Shown piece by piece: positions 44,224 through 51,076 of a stretch of DNA of 64,000 nucleotides. How positions within the stretch are numbered: position 1 is the stretch's first letter; every line of letters begins with the position of its first letter. This stretch comes from Lachnospiraceae bacterium (GTDB lineage: Bacteria; Bacillota; Clostridia; Lachnospirales; Lachnospiraceae), in contig JAGBBP010000049.1 of the NCBI GenBank assembly GCA_017938405.1, positions 235,607 through 299,606 of the forward strand, written 5' to 3'. The notes beneath the pieces are model-generated. The model had not been told where the DNA came from. It saw nothing but the letters and a program-made list of their open reading frames with translations, and did no database searches. Made by a program: the position numbers and the translations under genes.

Positions 44224-45195
44224 TTAGTTCTGCCACTTTATCTGCTGTGTTTTGATTAACGGATACGTATAAATCTCTTCTCCTTCCAGATTGCACCGAT
44301 GCATGTCCACCGCACTGATGGCATGGTTTTCGTAGGTAGTGTAATAATAAATCCCCTGATCTGTATTCATACAGGATGTATAGTCAGTAATCTCGTAGCT
44401 CCCGTCCGGCAATTGTGCACACCCTCTCTGCTGTTCCACCGCCCCAAGGATATGAAAAAACTGACTGATGCTTTCGTTTTCACTCTCTCCCGACACGGAA
44501 TTCAACTTCACAAAAGCTGCCCGTACAAACCGGGAAGCGGAAGACAAATCCCCCGGAAGTCCGATACCGCCCATGCCTCTGCTATAAGTTGTTAGTGCCG
44601 GAGCGCCAAAGCGGTTCTCCGGGGTCTTTGGCGTGAGATTGATATAGTCACACAAATGGGTCATGTGATAATCAAAGGTTGGATTATTGGTCAAGACTCC
44701 AATCGGATTTTCATAGACGTGAAGTCCGTCTGCCATGGATTCCACCGTAATTGCCCCTTCTTTGTCGGCAATCATCCAATGAAGAGGGGAAAGAGGAAAC
44801 TGCTCGCTAAAATCAATATTACAAAGATTAATTTTCTCAAGCAAACCTCTTGCTTCCGTCAAATCCCTACACTGCGATAAAATCCACGGAATAAACTCGA
44901 AGGGCGCAATGTTGTCTTTCCCCTCTGTAACCGGAAAATAATAGGCATTTCCCGGGAAATTAAGCCCGGCCATGGAAAGACCGTATTCGTTTGTGGCTTC
45001 GTAATACAAAGGATACTTGTCCGCCACCGTGGCCATTCCGATAATGGCATAGTGGTTTTTGAGAGACTGCTTTGTTCGAAAGCGAAATTCAAAGTTTCGC
45101 GGAGTTACCGTTACCTGCTCATCATAGGTATATTCTAAGTCCAAAGTTCGTCCAAAGTAGTGGTCTTTGGTTTTATAAGCGATTGCTGTACACAT
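44224..45195 (-). CDS. Choloylglycine hydrolase family protein (bile salt hydrolase-like)
   Basis: A 323-residue Ntn-hydrolase of the bile salt hydrolase/penicillin V acylase family, cleaving the amide of conjugated bile acids or acyl compounds. Nucleophile Cys2 (after Met removal), FGRTLD with the active-site Arg and Asp, EYGLSMAGLNFPG, LTNNP and SSASRFVR all match. Length and GLNFPG favour BSH over PVA, but the family also includes N-acyl-homoserine lactone and linear amide hydrolases. No signal peptide. Its presence suggests a gut habitat. GGAGG is 6 bases upstream. Confidence 0.88.
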   Translation of the reverse strand: MCTAIAYKTKDHYFGRTLDLEYTYDEQVTVTPRNFEFRFRTKQSLKNHYAIIGMATVADKYPLYYEATNEYGLSMAGLNFPGNAYYFPVTEGKDNIAPFEFIPWILSQCRDLTEARGLLEKINLCNIDFSEQFPLSPLHWMIADKEGAITVESMADGLHVYENPIGVLTNNPTFDYHMTHLCDYINLTPKTPENRFGAPALTTYSRGMGGIGLPGDLSSASRFVRAAFVKLNSVSGESENESISQFFHILGAVEQQRGCAQLPDGSYEITDYTSCMNTDQGIYYYTTYENHAISAVDMHRCNLEGEEIYTYPLIKTQQIKWQN

Positions 45196-45228
45196 GGAAC
45201 CTCCTCAATCATGGCTATATGAACCTGC

Positions 45229-45243
45229 ATAAGTGTCACTTAT
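45229..45243. promoter_or_regulatory. Palindrome upstream of the bile salt hydrolase gene
   Basis: ATAAGTG-T-CACTTAT, a perfect 15-bp palindrome centred 41 bases before the start codon. Possible operator; a clean promoter pair was not found. Confidence 0.35.
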
Positions 45244-45275
45244 CTCATCAACACTATGCCAACTTTGCTTACAGA

Positions 45276-45307
45276 AAAAAAGAGACTACCATTTGACAGT
45301 CTCTTTT
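45276..45307 (-). terminator. Terminator after the zinc-ribbon gene
   Basis: Minus-strand stem AGAGACT with AGTCTCT followed by seven T. It separates the small-protein gene from the bile salt hydrolase gene. Confidence 0.8.
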
Positions 45308-45353
45308 CATTCAGTATCTTCGCTTTTTGCCGAAATCATACACGCTATATCAC

Positions 45354-45578
45354 TTATCTATGGGACTTCTTGGATCCCTTCACCTTCTCAATATCTTCTC
45401 TGTTAATCCACTCTTCGCTATATCCGCAACTGCAACAAATATAACGGTCTACTCTTGCCGACGAAAAAATCGTAGCCCCGGTCATAATATTATTTCCGGT
45501 GCCGTAGGGTCCGCAATAGCCGTCTACAATTACAATATCACTCCCGTTACACTTCGGACAAATTCTCTGATTCTTCAT
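45354..45578 (-). CDS. Small zinc-ribbon protein
   Basis: A 74-residue protein with CPKC at residues 7-10 and CCSC near 48-51, a four-Cys zinc ribbon, with a short basic C-terminus. No closer identity. It has an AGGAG site and its own terminator. It may be in one unit with the gene ending at 45623, 44 bases upstream. Zinc ribbons of this size often bind nucleic acid or partner proteins, but nothing here assigns a role. Confidence 0.7.
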   Translation of the reverse strand: MKNQRICPKCNGSDIVIVDGYCGPYGTGNNIMTGATIFSSARVDRYICCSCGYSEEWINREDIEKVKGSKKSHR

Positions 45579-45622
45579 TTTACTCTCCTCCTACATTCTT
45601 TGCTTCTTCATTCATAACTTAC

Positions 45623-46267
45623 TTATACCGACATATCCAAAATCGCTCCGCCTACACTGCCGGAATACTTTACAAAATACTGAACCTTAGACAAGTCTAC
45701 ATTACCCATGTCCACTTCCACCACATTGGCTTCCTGGGCCTTGGCAAACTCCGCGGACTTCTCTCCGATACTTCCCGAAAGTTCATTGGCTTCCTCGTTC
45801 AGCGCATCCATCTTCTTACGGAACTCCTCTTCTTCCTCTTCGTCCCACAAGGACTCTTTCTTATGGCGCTCTGCCTGTATAGCTATGGTCTGGGCCATCT
45901 TTGCCGCCTGATACAAATCCCCATCATACTCCATAACCTTTTTCTCGTCACTTGGCGGAACAATATCACCCTTTGACATAGCACGGACTACCGCCATAAT
46001 CTTAGCCTCGTCCTGCGCCTGCTTCTCTCTGGCTGCAATCTGGGTCTTCTCCGCTGCCATATTTGCCTCCGCCATTAACATCTCGCCATACTTCTGCCGG
46101 TCTTTAATTAACTGCTTTCTTGACGCCTCCGTCAAAATCAGTTCACTGCCTTCTTCGGTCTTGATAAGCTCCGCATTCTTCGCCTCCAGAGCCTCATGCC
46201 CTTTCGGGATCCGATAGGCCTCGTAGGTATGTAAATAGCTTGACATATTGTTGCATACACTACTCAT
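45623..46267 (-). CDS. Helical protein of unknown function
   Basis: A 214-residue, highly charged, largely alpha-helical protein; residues about 60-110 and 135-190 have coiled-coil character, with an acidic run of Glu near 156-163 and a beta-prone C-terminus (VQYFVKYSGSVGGAILDMSV). I do not recognise the family. The start at 46267 is set by AAAGGAGG 7 bases upstream; the frame is open 17 codons further. The ribosome-binding region resembles that of the unknown gene at 54268, sharing GGAGGGCAAG after a TTGCAA run, and both have a CGATAT-type -10 box, so they may be co-regulated. Confidence 0.7.
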   Translation of the reverse strand: MSSVCNNMSSYLHTYEAYRIPKGHEALEAKNAELIKTEEGSELILTEASRKQLIKDRQKYGEMLMAEANMAAEKTQIAAREKQAQDEAKIMAVVRAMSKGDIVPPSDEKKVMEYDGDLYQAAKMAQTIAIQAERHKKESLWDEEEEEEFRKKMDALNEEANELSGSIGEKSAEFAKAQEANVVEVDMGNVDLSKVQYFVKYSGSVGGAILDMSV

Positions 46268-46412
46268 AACTTGCCCTCCTTTGCAAACACGGGAAAGAAA
46301 ACCTTTCACCGGATTCAAAACTTTCGGGAACTCCGTTTCCCGCAGAAGTTGTCTTATCTACTATATCGACAGAAATAGAGAAAATGTGTAGACCTTTTCA
46401 GATAAAAAAACA

Positions 46413-46442
46413 TTGCAAACCTATGCTAAACTGTGTTATACT
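46413..46442 (+). promoter_or_regulatory. Promoter of the antisense (antitoxin) RNA
   Basis: TTGCAA (46413-46418), 18-base spacer, TATACT (46437-46442). It points towards the 3' end of the convergent toxin gene. Confidence 0.65.
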
Positions 46443-46448
46443 ATTTTT

Positions 46449-46537
46449 AGAAAGAGCAACCGCCACCAAGGTGGTTGACCTCACGCAGTAGAAAAAATGC
46501 CTACCTCGCACCGGCAAGTACAAAGGTAGGCATTTTT
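46449..46537 (+). ncRNA. Predicted type I antitoxin RNA
   Basis: An RNA of about 90 bases predicted from the promoter at 46413 and the terminator hairpin at 46488-46537. It contains a CCACC-AA-GGTGG hairpin and ends at, or just into, the toxin stop codon on the opposite strand. 3'-end overlap with the toxin message is the arrangement of Bacillus txpA/RatA, bsrG/SR4 and bsrE/SR5, where the antisense RNA recruits RNase III and blocks translation. Confidence 0.6.
46488..46537. terminator. Bidirectional terminator shared by toxin and antitoxin
   Basis: AAAAATGCCTACC pairs with GGTAGGCATTTTT across an 18-base loop. T tracts lie on both strands, so both transcripts end here and overlap over the hairpin. 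Confidence 0.85.
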
Positions 46538-46634
46538 ATTTTCGCTTGTTGTTCCTATCTATGTAGGCAAGCAGTGTAATGAGTAATGTTCCGAATAAAA
46601 TCATTAAAGAAATTGCTTCGTAAATAGTCATCAT
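46536..46634 (-). CDS. Holin-like type I toxin, 32 residues
   Basis: A tiny membrane peptide with two adjacent Met starts, a single hydrophobic helix (ISLMILFGTLLITLLAYI) and a basic tail DRNNKRK. This is the pattern of the putative holin-like toxin family (Hol_Tox) related to TxpA/BsrG-type peptides that depolarise or disrupt the membrane. GGGAGG lies 8 bases before the ATG at 46634. It is too short for usual ORF calling. A strong promoter carrying a LexA box lies upstream and an antisense RNA converges on its 3' end. The SD can pair with CCTCCC 20 bases upstream, so translation is probably also restrained. Confidence 0.85.
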   Translation of the reverse strand: MMTIYEAISLMILFGTLLITLLAYIDRNNKRK

Positions 46635-46704
46635 TCACACCACCTCCCTTCAAAAAACTAATTGGTCGGGAGGCTACCACCCTGTACACGATTGCTCTAC
46701 AATT

Positions 46705-46733
46705 ATTATACCACAACTCGAACAAACGTTCAA
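46705..46733 (-). promoter_or_regulatory. Toxin promoter overlapped by a consensus LexA (SOS) box
   Basis: Minus strand: TTGAAC (46728-46733), 17-base spacer, TATAAT (46705-46710). The sequence CGAACAAACGTTC (46719-46731) matches the Gram-positive LexA consensus CGAACRNRYGTTYC over the GAAC-N4-GTTC core and overlaps the -35. LexA binding would repress and DNA damage would induce the toxin. Confidence 0.8.
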
Positions 46734-46867
46734 GTGATTTTCAACAAATTATCATTTTTCACGTGAATCCCCGTCCGCTCACTCTCCCCGTGAATCTGTC
46801 TCACAAAACGAGAGATTGTATCCCCGCCTGAAACTTACCCTCTGCTATGCGCAATTTCCTATAGCGC

Positions 46868-46912
46868 AAGAAAGCCCAAGATGGCAGGATTTACTACCGT
46901 CTTGGGCTCTTT
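46868..46912 (-). terminator. Terminator after the TauE/SafE gene
   Basis: Minus-strand stem AGCCCAAGA with TCTTGGGCT across a larger loop with CGG/CC extension, followed by TTCTT. Confidence 0.75.
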
Positions 46913-46945
46913 TCTCACGCTCTTTCAAAACTTTTCATTCTCTTC

Positions 46946-47731
46946 CTATCCCAACAACTCCGGAAACAACGTCACCGTCAATATCGCCGCCCCGATGACA
47001 AGTAATACCACACCAACCACGCGGTTCAACGTTTTTGCGGAGGCCTTATTGGCAATCCGTGCGGCAATCCGCGCCCATAACAGGGTAGAGATTACGCACA
47101 CCGCAAGGCAATACAAATCCGGCATACCGTCAATAGCAAAATGGCTTAACGCACCGGTAAGCGCCGTAAATGTCATGACAAATACACTGGTGCCCACCGC
47201 CGTCTTAAGCTCATACCCCAGCACCGTGGTCAGCACCAGAAGCATCATCATACCGCCGCCGGCACCTACAAAGCCGCAAATAAAGCCGATTAAGCATCCC
47301 GTAAGCACAGACCGAAGCACTTTTTGCTTTGCATCCAGGGCATTCATGCTTTCTTTCGTTGTCATTACCGGTTTTAAAATAAACTTTACTCCCAGCATCA
47401 TGGTCATAATCACGGAAAAACTACCCATAGTGGTATTCGGCACCTTACTGGATACAAAGCTTCCGATGGCCGTAAACAACAGCACAAACACCATCATTAC
47501 CACGCCGTTTTTAATGTCCAGATTCTTATTTTTTCCGTAGGTATAGGCGCTCACTCCGCTGGCCAGCACGTCACTGGCAAGGGCAATGCCCACCGCCTCG
47601 TAGGCCGGCATCCCCAAAAAGGTAATCAACATCGGACTGATGGCAGCAGCCGCACTCATTCCGGCAAATCCGGTACCAAGCCCCGCCGCGATACCCGCAA
47701 TAAAGCATATGATAAAATCAAAAAGTTCCAT
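46946..47731 (-). CDS. TauE/SafE-family anion exporter
   Basis: A 261-residue membrane protein with about eight helices and the two TauE/SafE repeats (GLGTGFAGMSAAAAISP and GFICGFVGAGGGMMMLL). The family moves sulfite, sulfonates or other small anions across the membrane. The substrate is not predictable. It stands alone between the toxin locus and the ECF sigma unit. Confidence 0.9.
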   Translation of the reverse strand: MELFDFIICFIAGIAAGLGTGFAGMSAAAAISPMLITFLGMPAYEAVGIALASDVLASGVSAYTYGKNKNLDIKNGVVMMVFVLLFTAIGSFVSSKVPNTTMGSFSVIMTMMLGVKFILKPVMTTKESMNALDAKQKVLRSVLTGCLIGFICGFVGAGGGMMMLLVLTTVLGYELKTAVGTSVFVMTFTALTGALSHFAIDGMPDLYCLAVCVISTLLWARIAARIANKASAKTLNRVVGVVLLVIGAAILTVTLFPELLG

Positions 47732-47838
47732 ACTTCTGTTTCCTTCCTGTTACCTAATACAGGAATTGTACCACAAAAGTATGGAACCCCGCAACTGTCT
47801 CTCTATGAAATATGTCTTACAATTCTATGAAATATTTC

Positions 47839-48777
47839 TTATTCGTTACGCTCCGTCAGCGCCTTGATTTCCTTCCGTTCTCTATAAATACTCCGCGCCA
47901 GAAGTACGCCTCCGTAAATTAAAATCGAAAGGAATATAATCAGCATGAAATCCCGACCGGCAGAATAGGTACTTGAACCGAAGCCCTCCACAATCACATG
48001 CGCAACGCAGTAAGAAATCGGATAGAATAAAATCCGCTCTACCCAAACCTTAACCGCAGTTTTCTTTCTCACCATCCCCCACACTGCCAATAACACTACG
48101 GTGCCTACTGCCGCTATCATAAAGTAATAGCTAAGCGTCAATCTCGGCAGGGTAACTACACCTCCGTCGGTTACAGGTTCGCCGTACACACAAACATTCT
48201 CGCTACCGTCATTGGAAGCGTAATATACGGAAAAGTCTTCCCCGGTCACCTTATGAATCACAACAAACTGCCGGTCTTTTTTGACAATCCATTTGTTCCA
48301 GAGCGTACTCCATGCCTCAATCTCATAGCACGGTTCTACCCCTACCCAACCGATATGTGCATCCGAACTACATTCGTAATCCGTCACTCTTTCATCAAAA
48401 ACAATCGTAACACTTTCATCTTCATTTTCTGTTATCGTAAACAATCCCTCATCGTATGGAATATATACCGGCGTACTTAACACCGCAAACGCAGACACAA
48501 ACAATGCCACCACAAACAATACGGTACACAACACCGTTTGCACTTTTTTTCTACCCAACTTACGCTGCAAAGCTATCAACGGTGCCACCGCTTCCTTATT
48601 TTCTTTTGCGTCCCTGTTTTCCTTCCGTTTCTGCGGCAATCTCATCCGGGCATACTCTCCCCGACACGCTTCGCACCCGTCTAAATGCTCCTTTACAAAC
48701 TCACCGGTATCTGCGCTCACCATATCCTCTATGTACAGCGGCAACAGGTCCCGTACAATACTACATTCTTTACTCAT
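47839..48777 (-). CDS. Anti-sigma factor with zf-HC2 domain
   Basis: A 312-residue membrane protein with an N-terminal zinc-binding anti-sigma (ZAS) domain: CSIVRDLLPLYIEDMVS and HLDGCEAC (H-x3-C-x2-C, about 32-39). One helix follows at about 80-105, then an extracytoplasmic domain (about 105-215) and three C-terminal helices. It should hold the adjacent ECF sigma factor until an envelope signal arrives. GGAGG sits 9 bases before the ATG at 48777, and this start overlaps the sigma stop by 8 bases, so translation is coupled. Confidence 0.88.
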   Translation of the reverse strand: MSKECSIVRDLLPLYIEDMVSADTGEFVKEHLDGCEACRGEYARMRLPQKRKENRDAKENKEAVAPLIALQRKLGRKKVQTVLCTVLFVVALFVSAFAVLSTPVYIPYDEGLFTITENEDESVTIVFDERVTDYECSSDAHIGWVGVEPCYEIEAWSTLWNKWIVKKDRQFVVIHKVTGEDFSVYYASNDGSENVCVYGEPVTDGGVVTLPRLTLSYYFMIAAVGTVVLLAVWGMVRKKTAVKVWVERILFYPISYCVAHVIVEGFGSSTYSAGRDFMLIIFLSILIYGGVLLARSIYRERKEIKALTERNE

Positions 48778-49267
48778 ACTCACTTTCCTCCAATCCTTTT
48801 CTTAACATGGTTCCGGCACGGTGATAGGTCACACAGGCCCAATTGTCCGTCTTCCCGAACATCTGCCCGATTTGCTTGAAGCTTAACTCTGCATAGGTTC
48901 GCCACATAAAGACTTCCTTGTAGGGTTCGGGAAGGTCATGTAGCAAACTTTGAAGGTGCATGGCTGTTTCCTTTCGGACAATCCGTTCTTCCACCGGCAT
49001 CTCCGGGTCCACAAGATTCATAAGCTCGGGCGTGTCGATGTTCTCCGTCCTTCCGCTGTTCTTTACAGACGAATAATAACAGTTTTTCGCAATCTGACAC
49101 AGCCACACACGAACCTCGCAATCTCCGCGGAACTTATGAATTGCCTTTAATGCCTTAAGAAACGTATCGCTTGTGACCTCTTCCGCCACATGGGCATCGC
49201 CCGAAAGACGCAACACATACCGGTACACATCCTTAAAATAAGTATTGTACAGCTCTTCAAACTCCAT
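48770..49267 (-). CDS. ECF RNA polymerase sigma factor
   Basis: A 165-residue extracytoplasmic-function sigma factor with region 2 (LYNTYFKDVYRYVLRLSGD, AEEVTSDTFLKAL) and region 4 (LPEPYKEVFMWRTYAELSFK, QIGQMFGKTDNWACVTYHRA). It directs transcription of an envelope-stress regulon and is paired with the membrane ZAS anti-sigma. A candidate autoregulatory promoter lies upstream. AAGGAGG is present before the start. Confidence 0.93.
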   Translation of the reverse strand: MEFEELYNTYFKDVYRYVLRLSGDAHVAEEVTSDTFLKALKAIHKFRGDCEVRVWLCQIAKNCYYSSVKNSGRTENIDTPELMNLVDPEMPVEERIVRKETAMHLQSLLHDLPEPYKEVFMWRTYAELSFKQIGQMFGKTDNWACVTYHRAGTMLRKGLEESEYE

Positions 49268-49290
49268 GGCACTATCACCTCCTTTCCCTT

Positions 49291-49321
49291 ATAAGACTCC
49301 GGAAAGGAAGAAATCTTACAA
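49291..49321 (-). promoter_or_regulatory. Candidate ECF autoregulatory promoter
   Basis: Minus strand: TTGTAAGATTT (49311-49321) and GTCTTAT (49291-49297), 13 bases apart. The pair does not look like sigmaA spacing and sits where ECF self-promoters lie. It is also an inverted repeat, TAAGA with TCTTA. Confidence 0.45.
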
Positions 49322-49341
49322 GAATTTAGAAAAAAATTCAT

Positions 49342-49890
49342 TTATAATTTCTGATTCCACTTTCCTATGGTAATAGTCCGTTCTCTGTCCCCCGGCGCGG
49401 TGCATCTGATTTCCACTGCGTCATCATTCTCCGTCACCGTACGGACCTCATACCATTTCCCGGAATCATCCAGATAATAGGCCTCTTCGCTATTCTCCGC
49501 CGTCCAAAGCACACGACTTCCCCCCAGCAACCAAAACGGAGAAAGGGCAATGGCAAAAATCGAAATGTAGCTCACCATAAAATCAAAGGTCATAGCAGAA
49601 AGATACACCACACTACCCACATAGTAGATTGCCATAAACAAACACTGCCGCCAGAATTTCAAATCAAAGGACCGGCACTTCAAACCATGATACTTCATCC
49701 GGTAATACACCTGAATGCCGACACCCACATTTCCCCATGCCAACGCGAGCACTGCAACAATCCCAAGAAGCGGGTCCCAATAGGTGGCCGTCTCCAAATG
49801 ATGGATCTGTCCATACCCACAAAGAAGCAAAAATGCTGTATTACAAATCAGTGCCACCACGAACCAGATAAGCTTTGTTGTTTTTTTCAT
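49342..49890 (-). CDS. Membrane protein of unknown function
   Basis: A 182-residue protein with four hydrophobic helices (about 8-30, 38-58, 85-105, 110-125) and a C-terminal cytoplasmic beta-rich domain (about 130-182) resembling a small PH-like or DUF domain. No recognised motif. It lies upstream of the ECF sigma gene on the same strand, 74 bases away, and may be a regulon member, but the sigma gene seems to have its own promoter. Confidence 0.65.
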   Translation of the reverse strand: MKKTTKLIWFVVALICNTAFLLLCGYGQIHHLETATYWDPLLGIVAVLALAWGNVGVGIQVYYRMKYHGLKCRSFDLKFWRQCLFMAIYYVGSVVYLSAMTFDFMVSYISIFAIALSPFWLLGGSRVLWTAENSEEAYYLDDSGKWYEVRTVTENDDAVEIRCTAPGDRERTITIGKWNQKL

Positions 49891-49995
49891 ATCAATACCT
49901 CCTCGGTTATTCTCAGTCTATTGTCGCTCCACGTACGCATCTATTATATCTCATTTCCAACCGCCAAGTCAATTGTATAGAATCCATCGTTCCTA

Positions 49996-50021
49996 ACAAA
50001 AAGACCTGCCGAAGCAGGTCC
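49996..50021 (-). terminator. Terminator of the XRE membrane regulator gene
   Basis: Stem GACCTGC with GCAGGTC, loop of 4, then TTTTTGTT on the minus strand. Confidence 0.9.
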
Positions 50022-50039
50022 TTACCTATTCTGATTCAA

Positions 50040-50945
50040 TTAAATATCGGTGGCTTTTTTACTCTTTACATATCGTACCGTAGCTACCGCAGCCACCGTG
50101 AACGCTAACACCCGCACCCAATTCAACACAACGGAAATAAGTGCATACACACCCCATAACAGGCCCATATGCTCTGTGATGTATCGAAAAACCGCGGAAT
50201 GTCCGAACAAAAAGGCCACCAAATGCAACCCAATCCATGCAATCCACGCTGTCAGCATTTGCTTCTTTCCCTTTATTAAGGACTCAAGCGGCACCTTCCC
50301 TAAACATAACACCGTTATCACAATCAGAGCCGCCAACCCCAGAAACAGAACCAGTGCAACGATAGTTCCTACGGTCCAATGAAACATATATCGGACCACA
50401 TACAAAATACTGATTCTGCTTATTCCGGTGGCAAAGGCCAGATAAATATCTGTCAACAAATAAATCGCCCACGCACACCAAAGGCCTACATGCTTCTTTA
50501 CTGCAAAACATATCATCCCGCAAATCAAAAACGGCAATGCAACAATAACTCCCAACAGGCTTCCGCTTGCAATAAGAATCAATAGTGCAACCAAAAACGC
50601 CATACAAAACAGAATCGTGCCCGCAATCTTTCTGCCCGGAAAACCGGTCTGTACATTAGCCTGCACATTGTTATATCTGGATTTAACTTCCATCTTTGAC
50701 GATTCATTCTCATCCTGTAGTACAGCATTATACCCACGTTCCGGCGTCCTTTCTCCTTTTACCAGTTCATCCAAAGACACCTCAAACAGTTCACTCAGCT
50801 TCACGATTTTTGCCAGGTCCGGCACCGCGCTGTCATTTTCCCACTTGGACACCGACTGACGGGATACCTCCAGCCGTTCCGCCAAATCTCCTTGCGACAA
50901 ATTCTTTTCCGTACGAAGCCGGTAAATGGTCTCACCCAAACTCAT
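50040..50945 (-). CDS. XRE-family regulator with C-terminal membrane domain
   Basis: A 301-residue protein with an N-terminal Cro/C1 helix-turn-helix (LSQGDLAERLEVSRQSVSKWE, about 15-35) and, after a linker, about six membrane helices (about 105-295). Membrane-anchored XRE regulators may sense envelope or signal ligands; none is known for this one. GGGGGA about 8 bases before the ATG at 50945 decides the start. A TGTCT-type palindrome overlaps its own -35, which suggests autoregulation. Confidence 0.85.
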   Translation of the reverse strand: MSLGETIYRLRTEKNLSQGDLAERLEVSRQSVSKWENDSAVPDLAKIVKLSELFEVSLDELVKGERTPERGYNAVLQDENESSKMEVKSRYNNVQANVQTGFPGRKIAGTILFCMAFLVALLILIASGSLLGVIVALPFLICGMICFAVKKHVGLWCAWAIYLLTDIYLAFATGISRISILYVVRYMFHWTVGTIVALVLFLGLAALIVITVLCLGKVPLESLIKGKKQMLTAWIAWIGLHLVAFLFGHSAVFRYITEHMGLLWGVYALISVVLNWVRVLAFTVAAVATVRYVKSKKATDI

Positions 50946-50976
50946 ACTTTTATCCCCCATTCAACTTGATTCTCCC

Positions 50977-51005
50977 ATTATACCTAAGATGCAGACAAAT
51001 GTCTA
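50977..51005 (-). promoter_or_regulatory. Promoter of the XRE membrane regulator with operator
   Basis: Minus strand: TAGACA (51000-51005), 17-base spacer, TATAAT (50977-50982). The palindrome AGACA-N2-TGTCT (50993-51004) overlaps the -35. Confidence 0.65.
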
Positions 51006-51076
51006 TCAATCCAGCTTGAAAAATTAGCAACTACGGGTTGCAAGTAAGAAAAACTGGCCTATTTCACCGCTTTCGT

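Larger units (their letters stand above)
46635..46945. other. Toxin leader, promoter and empty intergenic stretch
   Basis: 46635-46700 is the toxin leader, with CCTCCC (46668-46673) able to mask the SD (46643-46648). 46705-46733 is the promoter and LexA box. From 46740 to about 46865 there is no gene or clear signal apart from a short repeat of CGTGAATC. 46868-46912 is the terminator of the next gene. Confidence 0.7.
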
